Assembly (NCBI RefSeq): GCF_035994185.1
Contig: NZ_CP108538.1
Coordinates: 2,046,001 to 2,110,000 of the forward strand
DNA: 64,000 bases
Source of the DNA: Streptomyces sp. NBC_01217
GTDB lineage: Bacteria; Actinomycetota; Actinomycetes; Streptomycetales; Streptomycetaceae
Direction of reading: 5' to 3'
Shown here in pieces: positions 1 through 8,632 of this stretch (the stretch's first letter is position 1; every line of letters begins with the position of its first letter). Below the pieces are notes generated by a model, which was not told the origin of the DNA, ran no database searches, and saw only the letters and a list, made by a program, of their open reading frames with translations. The translations under genes were made by a program, and so were the position numbers.

Positions 1-447
1 GGCGAACTCCCCGTACTCCACCGGCTCACCAGCCTGACCCTGTCCCAGCAGACCAGGTACATGAGCCTGAACGGGCTCGAACGCTGGCCGGCCCTGCGCC
101 AACTGACCCTGAGCGGCCACACGCATGTGCGGCAGCTGGCGGACATGGCCCCGCTCGGCGGGCTGGAGTCCCTCACTCTGAATCAACTGTCGCCGCTCGA
201 CCTCCGGCCGCTGGCACCGCTCACCGAGCTGCGTACGCTCTGCCTCTTCCAGTGCGAGGTACAGGACGGACTGGCGCCGCTGCGCGAACTGACCGGCCTC
301 ACGTCGCTCGAACTCGCCGCGCACTCCGGCCCCGTGGACCTGGCCCCGCTGAGCGGCCGCACCGAGCTGACCATCACGCTCTCGCACGGCACCCGGGCCA
401 GCGGCATCGAACACTTCCCGCCCGAGCGCATCGTGCGCCACTCCTAG
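1..447 (+). CDS. Leucine-rich-repeat protein, C-terminal part (5' end outside window)
   Basis: The frame is open from the first base of the window, so the gene begins upstream and only its last 148 codons are seen. The residues form regular leucine-rich repeats of about 22-24 residues with consensus L..L..L.L (for example LTSLTLS, LRQLTLS, LESLTLN, LRTLCLF, LTSLELA). In actinomycetes such LRR tails often sit behind a STAND/NACHT NTPase domain, but that part is not visible here, so the role is unknown. The stop codon overlaps the 3' end of the convergent VIT-family gene by 4 bp. Confidence 0.8.
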   Translation, partial: GELPVLHRLTSLTLSQQTRYMSLNGLERWPALRQLTLSGHTHVRQLADMAPLGGLESLTLNQLSPLDLRPLAPLTELRTLCLFQCEVQDGLAPLRELTGLTSLELAAHSGPVDLAPLSGRTELTITLSHGTRASGIEHFPPERIVRHS

Positions 448-1157
448 ACCCCCACCGCCCCCAGCAACTGCCCCACCGCATAGGTGACCGCCATCGCCGC
501 CGCTCCCCCGCCCATGTTCCGCAGGACCGCAGGTGCCGGTGCCGCCGCCCCCAGCCGGGCGCTCCACCAGCCGGTCAGGGCCAGCGCCGCCAGTACCGAG
601 AGCACGGTCACGGGGAGCCGCAGCGACGACGGGGGCAGCACGATGGCCAGCAGGGGCAGCAGCGCGCCCGCCGTGAACGCCAGGCAGCTCGCGCCCGCCG
701 CGTGCCACGGGTTCGTCAGCTCGTCCGGGTCGATGCCCAGCTCGACCTCCGCGTGGGCGCGCAGCGCATCGCGTTCGGTGAGCTGGAGGGCGGCCTCGCG
801 GGCGACCTCCCGGCTCAATCCCTTGCCCTCCAACAGGCCGGTGAGTTCGATGAGTTCGGCCTCGGGCGTCTCCGCCAGCTCCCGCTTCTCCGTCGCCAGC
901 GCGGCCTTCTCCGAATCGCGCTGGGTGGAGACCGATACGTACTCGCCCGCCGCCATCGACATGGATCCGGCCAGCAGGCCAGCCAGGCCCGCGGTGAGCA
1001 GGGTGCCGCGGTCGCCGGTGGCGCCCGCAACGCCGACAACCAGGCCGGCCGTGGAGACCACGCCGTCGTTGGCACCGAGGACCGCGGCTCGCAGCCAGTT
1101 CAGCCGCGTGCCGAGCCCGTTGCCGTGCGCTTCGTCGTGCGCCTGGGAATCCGTCAC
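444..1157 (-). CDS. VIT1/CCC1-family membrane transporter
   Basis: The 237-residue product has the VIT (vacuolar iron transporter) layout. An N-terminal helix carries LRAAVLGANDGVVSTAGLVVGV (written here in part: ANDGVVSTAGLVVG) and a second helix carries AGSMSMAAGEYVS. A charged cytoplasmic segment rich in E and R follows (about residues 80-140), then three C-terminal hydrophobic helices. Family members move Fe2+ or Mn2+ across membranes; the substrate here is not known. It is a single gene, convergent with the LRR gene. The length is normal for bacterial members. Confidence 0.9.
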   Translation of the reverse strand: MTDSQAHDEAHGNGLGTRLNWLRAAVLGANDGVVSTAGLVVGVAGATGDRGTLLTAGLAGLLAGSMSMAAGEYVSVSTQRDSEKAALATEKRELAETPEAELIELTGLLEGKGLSREVAREAALQLTERDALRAHAEVELGIDPDELTNPWHAAGASCLAFTAGALLPLLAIVLPPSSLRLPVTVLSVLAALALTGWWSARLGAAAPAPAVLRNMGGGAAAMAVTYAVGQLLGAVGV

Positions 1158-1326
1158 CCGGGGATGGTCTCACCCCGCCCCGTCACCGCACGCGTACCGA
1201 CCCACCCGGCGCGAAGGCGGGACCGGGACCGGCCGTTCGCGGATTCCGTGCGTGCCATGGTGGAGGGCCGCTGCGGGAGACGGCCGAATAGGAGACTGTC
1301 AGTCGCGGCCCGTATTCTCTGTGACC

Positions 1327-2319
1327 ATGCTCGACGACCGCCAGACCGCAGCACCGTGGCCGACCGCCTACCCGCAGGGGTACGCGGTCGTCGACGTGGA
1401 GACCACCGGACTCGCACGGGACGACCGGATAGTGTCCGCCGCCGTCTACCGCCTGGACGCGCAGGGCAATGTCGAGGACCACTGGTACACCCTCGTCAAC
1501 CCCGAACGCGATCCCGGCCCGGTCTGGATCCACGGGCTGACCAGCGATGTCCTCGAAGGCGCTCCGCTCTTCCCGGAGGTCGCCGCCCAGCTCTCCGAGC
1601 GGCTCGCGGGCCGGGTGCTCGTCGCGCACAACGCGGCCTTCGACTGGTCGATGCTGGCCCGGGAGTACGCACGGGCTTCGGTCACCGCCCCCGTCGAGCA
1701 GCGGCTGTGCACCATCGCGCTCTCCAAGGAGCTGCGGCTGCCGCTGCCCAACCACAAGCTGGAGTCGCTGGCCGCACACTTCGGCGTCGTGCAGCAGCGC
1801 GCCCACCACGCGCTGGACGACGCCCGGGTGCTGGCCGAGGCGTTCCGGCCGAGTCTGCACGCGGCGGCGCGGGGAGGGGTGCGGCTGCCGTTGCTGGAGT
1901 GCCGGCCGCTGACCGAGTGGTCGGACTCCCCCATGACCCCGCGGATCGGCTACCAGCCCTCGTACGGTCAGGGCAGCTGGCGTCCCTCGCGCAAGCGTCC
2001 GGCGTGCCCGTATCCGAACCCCGGGCGGTACGAGAAGGACAAACCTCTCATGCAGGGCATGCGGGTGGCGTTCTCCGGGGACACCTCCGTCGACCGCGAG
2101 CTGCTGGAGGACCGGGCCGTGGAGGCCGGGCTGCATGTGGCGACCAGCGTGTCCCGGCTGACCAGTCTGCTCGTCACCAATGACCCGGACTCGGCGACGT
2201 CGAAAACGCTGAAGGCGAAGTCGTTCGGGACACCGGTCCTGGACGAGAGCGCGTTCACCCATCTGCTGCGCGATGTGGCACCGTCGTCGGCCCTGAGGGC
2301 CGCGCCGTCATCGGAGTGA
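1327..2319 (+). CDS. DEDDh 3'-5' exonuclease with C-terminal BRCT domain
   Basis: The 330-residue product starts with an exonuclease domain (residues about 18-180). The DEDDh residues are visible as VVDVETTGL, HNAAFDWSML and HHALDDARV, as in DNA polymerase III epsilon and RNase T. A BRCT-like domain follows near residues 240-320 (GMRVAFSGD, then a V..LV.ND pattern). The likely role is DNA proofreading or repair. The frame stays open far upstream because of GC bias. ATG at 1327 was chosen because similarity begins soon after it and codons upstream look non-coding; an in-frame GTG lies 6 bp earlier. Confidence 0.88.
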   Translation: MLDDRQTAAPWPTAYPQGYAVVDVETTGLARDDRIVSAAVYRLDAQGNVEDHWYTLVNPERDPGPVWIHGLTSDVLEGAPLFPEVAAQLSERLAGRVLVAHNAAFDWSMLAREYARASVTAPVEQRLCTIALSKELRLPLPNHKLESLAAHFGVVQQRAHHALDDARVLAEAFRPSLHAAARGGVRLPLLECRPLTEWSDSPMTPRIGYQPSYGQGSWRPSRKRPACPYPNPGRYEKDKPLMQGMRVAFSGDTSVDRELLEDRAVEAGLHVATSVSRLTSLLVTNDPDSATSKTLKAKSFGTPVLDESAFTHLLRDVAPSSALRAAPSSE

Positions 2320-2383
2320 ACCGGGGGCGACTCGCCCGCCCGCCGCTCGCCCGCCGCCGCCCCGGCGTCCCACCCTGTGGCGC

Positions 2384-2617
2384 ATGGCACGTTGCGAGGT
2401 TTGCGGAAACGACTACGGCATGTCCTTCGAGGTGCACGCGCAGGGTGCGGTGCACGTCTTCGACTGCTTCTCCTGCGCCATCCACCGCATGGCACCCATC
2501 TGTGAGCACTGCAGGGTCCAGATCATCGGCCAGGGTGTCGAGGTCGACGGGCACTGGTTCTGCGGCGGACACTGCGCCCGCGCCGAGGGGAAGGTGGGCA
2601 TCATCGACAAAGTCTGA
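2384..2617 (+). CDS. Small cysteine-rich putative zinc-binding protein
   Basis: The 77-residue product contains paired cysteine motifs: CEVC at the N-terminus, DCFSC, CEHC and CGGHC. Together they are enough for two zinc sites of treble-clef or ribbon type. No catalytic domain can be seen. The start ATG lies 64 bp after the exonuclease gene and the product is compact and typical of conserved small Streptomyces proteins. The function is unknown; metal storage, or a protein-protein role are possible. Confidence 0.75.
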   Translation: MARCEVCGNDYGMSFEVHAQGAVHVFDCFSCAIHRMAPICEHCRVQIIGQGVEVDGHWFCGGHCARAEGKVGIIDKV

Positions 2618-2656
2618 TCACCGGCCGCCGGGCCCCCCTTCCCCCACCCCTCCGCG

Positions 2657-3511
2657 ATGCACCCCATGACGCAGTTGTACCGTCGTGGGGTGTACCGCTT
2701 CCTGTTGACCCGGCAGTGGCTGATCCTCGCCCTCCTCGCCCTCGTACTGATCCCCACGATGGTCGAGCTGGGCTTCTGGCAGCTGCACCGGCATGAGCAC
2801 AAGGTCGCGCAGAACGCCCTGATCTCCCGCAACCTCAAGGCGCACCCGGTTCCGGTCGCCTCGCTCACCTCGCCGGGTCACACGGTCCCGCGCTCGGACT
2901 ACTGGCGCGCGGTGACGGCCACGGGTACGTACGACACCGCTCATGAGGTGGTCGTACGCCGCAGGACCTCCACCGACGGCCGGATCGGCGTCCACGTCCT
3001 GATCCCGCTCGACCTCAAGGGCGGCGGCACGGTCCTGGTCAACCGCGGCTGGGTGCCCTCCGCCGACAGCCAGCGCGCCTTCCCCGACGTACCGGCCGTA
3101 CCCAAGGGCGAAGTGACCGTCACCGGACGGCTCAAGGCCGACGAGACGACGAGCGCCAGCGGCATCAAGGACATCTCCGATCTGCCGGACCGCCAGGTGA
3201 TGCTGATCAACAGCTCCCAGGAGGCCAAGAGGCTCTCCCGGCCGGTGCTGGGCGGCTACATCGAGCAGACCGGCCCCGAGCCGGCCGGGGACTCCCCGGA
3301 GCTGATCGCGGCCCCCGACGACGGCTCGATCGGCCCGCACATGGCGTACGCCGTCCAGTGGTGGCTGTTCGCCGCCGGTGTCCCGGTCGGCTTCGTGGTC
3401 CTGGTCCGCAGGGAGAAGCGCGACCGGGCGCAGGCCGCGGCCAAGGCCGCCGAGGAGCAGGAGACGCCCGGGCCGAAGAAGCCGGAGCAGGCGGAACCCG
3501 CGACCGCCTGA
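2657..3511 (+). CDS. SURF1-family cytochrome oxidase assembly protein
   Basis: The 284-residue product has the SURF1 plan: an N-terminal membrane helix (about residues 18-40) followed by the GFWQLHRHEHK signature, an extracytoplasmic domain with VLVNRGWVP, and a second membrane helix near residue 230 before a charged, alanine- and glutamate-rich tail. SURF1 proteins help insert haem a and assemble cytochrome c oxidase. An in-frame GTG at 2690 is an alternative start that would shorten the N-terminus by 11 residues. Confidence 0.92.
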   Translation: MHPMTQLYRRGVYRFLLTRQWLILALLALVLIPTMVELGFWQLHRHEHKVAQNALISRNLKAHPVPVASLTSPGHTVPRSDYWRAVTATGTYDTAHEVVVRRRTSTDGRIGVHVLIPLDLKGGGTVLVNRGWVPSADSQRAFPDVPAVPKGEVTVTGRLKADETTSASGIKDISDLPDRQVMLINSSQEAKRLSRPVLGGYIEQTGPEPAGDSPELIAAPDDGSIGPHMAYAVQWWLFAAGVPVGFVVLVRREKRDRAQAAAKAAEEQETPGPKKPEQAEPATA

Positions 3512-3590
3512 GGCCGTTTCCGCCCGGATGGCGAGGTGACTCGCTCCCGGGACTGCTTAACAGGGCCCAGGTTCGGGAAAACGCCAGAAC

Positions 3591-5390
3591 GTGACCCCAC
3601 GTATCGAGGACTATGCCCTCATCGGCGATCTGCAGACAGCCGCCCTGGTCAGCAGGAACGGTTCTGTCGACTGGCTCTGTCTGCCCCGCTTCGACTCCGG
3701 CGCCTGTTTCGCGGCCCTGCTCGGCGACGAGGACAACGGGCACTGGCGGATCGCCCCGAAGGGTGCGGAGACCTGCACCCGACGCGGCTATGCGGGTGAC
3801 TCCCTCGTCCTGGAGACGTTCTGGGAGACCCGTACCGGCACGGTCAAGGTCATCGACTTCATGCCGCAGCGCGACCAGGAACCCGATGTCATGCGGATCG
3901 TCGAGGGCATCAGCGGCACCGTCGACATGAGCTCCGTGATCCGGCTGCGCTTCGACTTCGGCTCGGTCGTGCCGTGGGTGCGCCGCTCGCAGGGGCACCG
4001 GGTGGCGGTCGCGGGGCCGGACTCGGCCTGGCTGCGCAGCGAGCCGCCGGTCAAGACCTGGGGCCAGCAGTTCTCCACCTGCTCGTCGTTCACCGTCGCC
4101 GCGGGCGAGCAGGTGGCGTTCGTCCTGACCTGGCACCCCTCGCACTCGCCCCGCCCCGAACTCGTCGACCCGTACGAGGCGCTGGAGAACACCCTGGGCG
4201 ACTGGGCCGAGTGGTCGGCGCAGTGCAGGTACCAGGGCCCGTACCGGGAGGCGGTGATCCGGTCGCTGATCACGCTGAAGGCGCTCACCTTCGGCCCGAC
4301 CGGCGGCATCGTGGCCGCTCCCACCACCTCGCTGCCCGAGGAGATCGGCGGCGTACGGAACTGGGACTACCGCTTCTGCTGGCTGCGGGACTCCACGCTG
4401 ACGCTCGGCTCCCTCATCTCGGCCGGCTATCTGGAGGAGGCCGCCGCGTGGCGGGACTGGCTGCTGCGGGCCGTCGCCGGGGACCCGGCCGATCTGCAGA
4501 TCATGTACGGACTGGCGGGCGAGCGCAGGCTGCCCGAGTCGGAGCTGCCGTGGCTGCGCGGTTACGAGAACTCCAGCCCGGTCAGGATCGGCAACGCCGC
4601 GGTCCGCCAGCGTCAGCTCGATGTGTACGGGGAGGTCATCGACTCGTTGCGGCTCGCCCGCGAGGCGGGTCTTGACGACAAGCCGCACGCCTGGAATCTG
4701 CAGCTCAGTCTGCTCGGCTTCCTGGAGTCGACCTGGCGCGAGCCGGACGAGGGGCTGTGGGAGATCCGCGGCCAGCGCCGCCACTTCGTGCACTCCAAGG
4801 TGATGGCCTGGGTCGCCGCCGACCGTGCCGTACGCACCCTGGAGAAGAACCCCGCGCTGACGGGCGACGCCGAGCGGTGGCGCACGATGCGCGAAGCCGT
4901 GCACCGGGAGGTGTGCGAGAAGGGGTACGACCCGGTGCGGAACACCTTCACACAGTCCTACGGCTCCCGGAACCTGGACGCCGCGACGCTGCTGATCCCC
5001 CGCACCGGTTTCCTGCCGCCGGACGATCCGCGGGTGATCGGGACGGTCGACGCCGTCCGGGCCGAGCTGGGCAACGACTGTCTGGTCCGCCGCTACAGCA
5101 CGGACGGCGCCTCGATCGACGGGCTGCCCGGCAGCGAAGGGGCCTTCCTGGCATGCTCGTTCTGGCTGGCCGACGCCCTGATCCTCACCGGGCGCGCCGA
5201 TGAGGCCAGGGATCTCTTCGAGCGGCTCCTGGCGCTCCGCAACGATGTGGGGCTGCTCTCCGAGGAGTACGACCCCGCCGGGCACCGCCAGCTCGGCAAC
5301 TTCCCCCAGGCGTTCAGTCACATCGGACTGGTGGGCACCGCGATGGCCCTGGCCGGGGAGGACACGCTGGAGGGCGACACGGCAGGATAG
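3591..5390 (+). CDS. Glycoside hydrolase family 15 protein (trehalase/glucoamylase type)
   Basis: The 599-residue product has an N-terminal beta-sandwich region beginning IEDYALIGDLQTAALV, then the GH15 (alpha/alpha)6 barrel. The barrel carries the hallmark NWDYRFCWLRDS near residue 260 and a SEEYDP-(x)n-GNFPQAFSH segment near the end that holds the second catalytic carboxylate. Actinobacterial members of this subgroup include trehalases, so trehalose or alpha-1,4 glucan ends are likely substrates. It has no signal peptide and should be cytoplasmic. The start is GTG. The stop is 4 bp before the SDR gene, so the two are probably co-transcribed. Confidence 0.92.
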   Translation: MTPRIEDYALIGDLQTAALVSRNGSVDWLCLPRFDSGACFAALLGDEDNGHWRIAPKGAETCTRRGYAGDSLVLETFWETRTGTVKVIDFMPQRDQEPDVMRIVEGISGTVDMSSVIRLRFDFGSVVPWVRRSQGHRVAVAGPDSAWLRSEPPVKTWGQQFSTCSSFTVAAGEQVAFVLTWHPSHSPRPELVDPYEALENTLGDWAEWSAQCRYQGPYREAVIRSLITLKALTFGPTGGIVAAPTTSLPEEIGGVRNWDYRFCWLRDSTLTLGSLISAGYLEEAAAWRDWLLRAVAGDPADLQIMYGLAGERRLPESELPWLRGYENSSPVRIGNAAVRQRQLDVYGEVIDSLRLAREAGLDDKPHAWNLQLSLLGFLESTWREPDEGLWEIRGQRRHFVHSKVMAWVAADRAVRTLEKNPALTGDAERWRTMREAVHREVCEKGYDPVRNTFTQSYGSRNLDAATLLIPRTGFLPPDDPRVIGTVDAVRAELGNDCLVRRYSTDGASIDGLPGSEGAFLACSFWLADALILTGRADEARDLFERLLALRNDVGLLSEEYDPAGHRQLGNFPQAFSHIGLVGTAMALAGEDTLEGDTAG

Positions 5391-5394
5391 GGCC

Positions 5395-6150
5395 ATGGAT
5401 CTTGGACTGAAGGACCGTGTGTACATCCTCACCGGAGCGACCCGGGGGCTGGGCAACGCCACCGCCCGGGCGCTGACCGAGGACGGCGCGAAGGTGATCA
5501 TCACCGGCCGGGACGAGAAGAGCGTCGAGGCCGCCGCCGCCGAACTGGGGCCGGACGCCGTCGGCCTCGCCGCGGACAACGCCGACCCCGCGTCCGCGCA
5601 GCGCCTGGTGGACAGTGCACGCGAGCGGTTCGGCCGACTCGACGGCATTCTCATCAGCGTCGGCGGGCCGGCGCCCGGCTTCGTCGCCGACAACACCGAC
5701 GAGCAGTGGCAGTCGGCGTTCGAGTCGGTGTTCCTGGGAGCGGTACGTCTGGCCAGGGCCACCGCGGCCACGCTCGGCGAGGGCGGGGTCATCGGCTTCG
5801 TGCTCTCCGGCTCGGTGTACGAGCCGATCAGCGGGCTGACGATCTCCAACGGTCTGCGCCCCGGCCTGGCCGGTTTCGCCAAGTCCCTGGCGAACGAGCT
5901 CGGCCCCCGGGGCATCCGCGTCGTGGGCGTGCTGCCGGGCCGGATCGGCACGGACCGGATGCGTGAGCTGGATACGCTCTCGGGCGATGCGGAGGCGTCT
6001 CGCGCGGCCAATGAGGCGAGCATTCCGCTGCGGCGCTACGGCAGGCCGGAGGAGTTCGGCCGCACCGCGGCGTTCCTGCTCTCGCCCGCGGCCTCGTATC
6101 TGACGGGCGTCATGCTGCCGGTCGACGGCGGCTCCCGGCACGGCTTCTGA
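5395..6150 (+). CDS. SDR-family oxidoreductase
   Basis: The 251-residue product is a classical short-chain dehydrogenase. It has a TGATRGLG cofactor-binding motif at residues 13-20, a conserved aspartate and NADP-type basic residues, and C-terminal GGSRHGF. The expected catalytic YxxxK is not clear: the region reads LSGSVYEPISGLTISNGLRPGLAGFAKSL (seen in parts: SGSVYEPI, SNGLRPG, FAKSL), so the tyrosine before K appears replaced by N. The substrate is unknown. ATG at 5395 was chosen because it begins immediately before the Rossmann fold and follows the GH15 stop by 4 bp. Confidence 0.88.
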   Translation: MDLGLKDRVYILTGATRGLGNATARALTEDGAKVIITGRDEKSVEAAAAELGPDAVGLAADNADPASAQRLVDSARERFGRLDGILISVGGPAPGFVADNTDEQWQSAFESVFLGAVRLARATAATLGEGGVIGFVLSGSVYEPISGLTISNGLRPGLAGFAKSLANELGPRGIRVVGVLPGRIGTDRMRELDTLSGDAEASRAANEASIPLRRYGRPEEFGRTAAFLLSPAASYLTGVMLPVDGGSRHGF

Positions 6151-6168
6151 GCCGTCCCGCACAGCCCT

Positions 6169-6212
6169 CGTCTGCCGGGCGGGTCCGGTTGCCCGGGCCC
6201 GCCCGGCAGACG
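6169..6212. terminator. Bidirectional hairpin terminator
   Basis: A perfect 15-bp inverted repeat (CGTCTGCCGGGCGGG at 6169-6183 and CCCGCCCGGCAGACG at 6198-6212) lies between the convergent SDR gene and the AmaP gene. It has no long T run, which is normal in Streptomyces. Confidence 0.85.
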
Positions 6213-6222
6213 TCGGCGACGG

Positions 6223-6810
6223 TCAACTCACCCTTTCCGCACGGTGCTTGACGGCCCTCAGCCGGACCTCGGCCGGCAGCTCGGCCAGCCCCGCCGAATC
6301 CCGCGCATGGGCCAGCGCCTCGTCGGTGAGGCGGCCTAGCGTCTCGTCCGGAGCGGCGTGCGGCTCCATCAGCAGCCGGATCCTGGCGTGCGGCGAACTG
6401 CGCCGGCCGGTCAGCACGACCTGGGCGCGCGCCACCCCGTCCAAGGTTCCCGCCTCCTGGGCGAGCACCCCCTCCAGCGCCCGCCCCCGCAGCAGCGCGC
6501 CCTCGCCGTCGCCGCTGTCCACCAGCACCTCGGCCAGGCGGGCGCGGCGCAGCTGGGCCAGCAGCCACCACAGGGCAAGAACGACCACGACGGCGAGGGC
6601 CGCGATCACCGTCGGCCACCACCAGCCCTCGCCGCGCCAGCGATCCCGGTCGGCCCCGCTGAGGAGGACATCACCCTTGCCGTCCCAGGGCCACCAGGAC
6701 GGTACGGAGAGGCCGAGCCCGGCCGCGAGCACCGCACCACCGCCGCAGACCAGCACCAGGCCGGCCAGGCCCAGCAGTACCCGGTTGACGGTCCTGAGCA
6801 ACGGACTCAC
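6223..6810 (-). CDS. amaP: AmaP-type alkaline shock response membrane anchor protein
   Basis: The 195-residue product has two membrane helices (about residues 9-31 and 66-86) followed by a cytoplasmic domain of the AmaP/DUF type. In Firmicutes AmaP anchors Asp23 to the membrane. Here it is the last gene of a minus-strand run with two Asp23-family genes, which supports the same role. Its start overlaps the stop of the upstream DUF6286-like gene by 4 bp, so the genes are translationally coupled. Confidence 0.8.
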   Translation of the reverse strand: MSPLLRTVNRVLLGLAGLVLVCGGGAVLAAGLGLSVPSWWPWDGKGDVLLSGADRDRWRGEGWWWPTVIAALAVVVVLALWWLLAQLRRARLAEVLVDSGDGEGALLRGRALEGVLAQEAGTLDGVARAQVVLTGRRSSPHARIRLLMEPHAAPDETLGRLTDEALAHARDSAGLAELPAEVRLRAVKHRAERVS

Positions 6811-7493
6811 CCCTTCTTCGCGGGACGGCGGACATGTACGGACAGGCTCGGTGGTCTGGCCAGGCCCAGTTCCCTGATACCGGTGCCGAGCACGGTGTCC
6901 AGATCGGCCCGTACGTCGTCGAGTTCACGGAAGTGCGACACCGCGCGGACCCCGACCTTGCTCCGGCCCATCCGGACCCGTACGGACTGCACACCGGACA
7001 CCTCGACGGCCCGGTCGCGCAGGACCAGCGCGGCCGCGGTCCGGTCGAGGCCGGCCCGAACACCGGGGCGGTCCCGGCGCATCGGCAGCAGATCGCGGAG
7101 TCCGGGGGTGAGGGCGAGCACGAGCAGCCACACCCCGATCGCCATGGCCGCCGCCGTGCCGGCCAGCACCCAGGCGTTGTCCAGCGGCCGTTCGGCGAGT
7201 TCACGGGCCAGTGTGCGGCGCCAGCGCATCGCCGGGCGATCGGCCCGTACCGCCGCCACGTCGTAGAGGAGCAGCCCGGCGGCGGCCAGGACCACCAGGG
7301 CGAGGAGCGCCGCGGGGATTCGGCGCGCGGACCAGAAGCGGCCCGCCCTGCCGTCGCCGTCCTGCTGCGCGGGCAGCGGTTCGTAGGCCGCGGACGAGGC
7401 GGACTGGTCGAGTTCGAGGACATCCCCCCGTTCGACGGGCTTGGTGGTGGGCAGTCGTTGCGTACGGTGTTCCGGGTCGTGGGGTTCGGTCAT
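6807..7493 (-). CDS. DUF6286-like membrane protein of the Asp23 operon
   Basis: The 228-residue product starts MTEPHDPEHRTQ, has a polar N-terminus of about 50 residues, two hydrophobic helices (near RIPAALLALVVLAAAGLLLYD and WVLAGTAAAMAIGVWLLVLAL, given in part) and a C-terminal globular domain with regular valine-rich strands. Actinobacterial Asp23 operons regularly carry a protein of this kind. The start at 7493 overlaps the stop of the upstream Asp23 gene (ATGA). The longer frame upstream to 7625 lies inside that gene and is not needed. Confidence 0.75.
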   Translation of the reverse strand: MTEPHDPEHRTQRLPTTKPVERGDVLELDQSASSAAYEPLPAQQDGDGRAGRFWSARRIPAALLALVVLAAAGLLLYDVAAVRADRPAMRWRRTLARELAERPLDNAWVLAGTAAAMAIGVWLLVLALTPGLRDLLPMRRDRPGVRAGLDRTAAALVLRDRAVEVSGVQSVRVRMGRSKVGVRAVSHFRELDDVRADLDTVLGTGIRELGLARPPSLSVHVRRPAKKG

Positions 7494-7852
7494 CGGATCC
7501 TCCCCTGTGCCGCGATGCCCGCTCCCGTCGGATGCAGGCGCTCCACCTGTACAGCCACCTCTGGCACTTCCATCCCCGCCAACGCCCTTACCCGCTCGGC
7601 GACATGCCGACGCACCCCGCCGCACTGCCGGCCGATGTCCGAGGGGTATCCGAGCTCCAGGCTCACCCGCACCCGCGCGGTGTCACGGTGCACCGTGACC
7701 GTGGCGCGCGGCGACGCTCCCTGCTCCGGTGGCTCGTCGATCGCCTCCTTCGCCGCCTGTGCGGCGATCTTCGCGACCACCCGGTCGGCGATCCGGGTCT
7801 CCCCGCGCTCACCGGCGGCGACCCGGCCGCCCGCCCCCGACAACGCCGTCAC
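7490..7852 (-). CDS. Asp23/Gls24-family envelope stress protein (copy 1)
   Basis: The 120-residue product is a single Asp23/Gls24 domain with the pattern GETRIADRVVAKIAAQAA, a central strand pair, and a C-terminal helix-strand ending VPEVAVQVERL. Asp23 proteins form membrane-associated assemblies linked to cell-wall stress in Firmicutes. The gene overlaps its neighbours on both sides by 4 bp, so it belongs to a tight operon. Confidence 0.88.
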   Translation of the reverse strand: MTALSGAGGRVAAGERGETRIADRVVAKIAAQAAKEAIDEPPEQGASPRATVTVHRDTARVRVSLELGYPSDIGRQCGGVRRHVAERVRALAGMEVPEVAVQVERLHPTGAGIAAQGRIR

Positions 7853-8040
7853 CGCCGTCTGTCGCCGCGCTCGCGACTCCGGAAGAAGTCGCCGGGCTCC
7901 AGGTCACCCTCCAGGAAACGGCCGGCGATGAAGCCGATCGCCCCCAGTGCGGCCACCAGCAGAAAGGCCCCGAATCCGCCGAAGTACCCGGCGAATCCGA
8001 GCGCCATGCCGGCCACCATGCCGACCACAGCCATGTTCAT
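7849..8040 (-). CDS. Small two-helix membrane protein (DUF2273-like)
   Basis: The 63-residue product has two short hydrophobic helices (residues about 3-20 and 24-43) and a basic C-terminus ending RSRERGDRRR. DUF2273 proteins of this size accompany Asp23 genes in many Gram-positive bacteria. Its 3' end overlaps the downstream Asp23 gene by 4 bp. Confidence 0.75.
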   Translation of the reverse strand: MNMAVVGMVAGMALGFAGYFGGFGAFLLVAALGAIGFIAGRFLEGDLEPGDFFRSRERGDRRR

Positions 8041-8072
8041 CCTGCGCTCCTCAACTGCCGCGGCCGGGAGGC

Positions 8073-8540
8073 CTACTGGAGACGTGGCTCGGACTCTTCG
8101 TCTTCCTCGTCGGGCAGCTTCACATCGCTGACCGCGATATTGACCTCGACGACTTCGAGGCCCGTCATCCGCTCGACCGCCGCGACCACGTTCTCCCGTA
8201 CGTCACGGGCGACATCGGAGATCGACACGCCGTAGTCGACGACGATCTCCAGGTCGAGTGCGGTCTGCGATTCGCCGACCTCCGCCTTGACCCCCCGGGT
8301 GACGGACTTCCCGCCGCCGGGAACCCGTTCGCGCACCGCTCCGAACGTACGTGAGAAGCCGCTGCCCATCGCATGGACACCGACCACGTCGCGCGCCGCC
8401 ATTCCCGCGATCTTCTCGACCACGCCGTCGGCGATGGTCGTACGGCCACGGGTCGCGGGGTCTCCGCCGCCGCGCTTGGTGAGCGGGCTCGATTCCTTGT
8501 CGGGGTTCTCGGGACGGTTCCGCTGTGGGGTGTCGGTCAT
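8073..8540 (-). CDS. Asp23/Gls24-family envelope stress protein (copy 2)
   Basis: The 155-residue product has a disordered, charged N-terminus of about 45 residues and then an Asp23 domain (TTIADGVVEKIAGMAARDV; later DYGVSISDVARDVRENV and LEVVEVNIAVSDVKLP). It ends with an acidic tail (PDEEDEESEP). ATG at 8540 (MTDTPQ) was preferred to the GTG 14 codons upstream because the upstream codons cover the ribosome-binding and promoter region. This is the first gene of the minus-strand Asp23 operon. Confidence 0.88.
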   Translation of the reverse strand: MTDTPQRNRPENPDKESSPLTKRGGGDPATRGRTTIADGVVEKIAGMAARDVVGVHAMGSGFSRTFGAVRERVPGGGKSVTRGVKAEVGESQTALDLEIVVDYGVSISDVARDVRENVVAAVERMTGLEVVEVNIAVSDVKLPDEEDEESEPRLQ

Positions 8541-8632
8541 CGCCACTCTTCCCTTCGGGGCAGGTTGGACCTCGCTGCCCACATTAAGTGTGCTTGCCCC
8601 GTCCCGCGCCGTGGATGCGGCAGGCTGGGGTA
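8541..8632. promoter_or_regulatory. Divergent promoter region of the Asp23 operon
   Basis: These 92 bp separate the minus-strand Asp23 operon from the plus-strand Asp23-like gene, so both promoters must lie here or just inside the genes. A purine-rich ribosome-binding site (CGAAGGGAAGAG read on the minus strand) precedes the Asp23 start. No clear -35/-10 pair is assigned. Confidence 0.5.

Noticed and set aside
484..1326. Upstream extension of the exonuclease frame
   Set aside because: It is antisense to the VIT gene and is open only because of GC bias.
3207..6023. 938-codon minus-strand frame
   Set aside because: It is a shadow of the GH15 and SDR genes, with low-complexity Arg/Pro composition.
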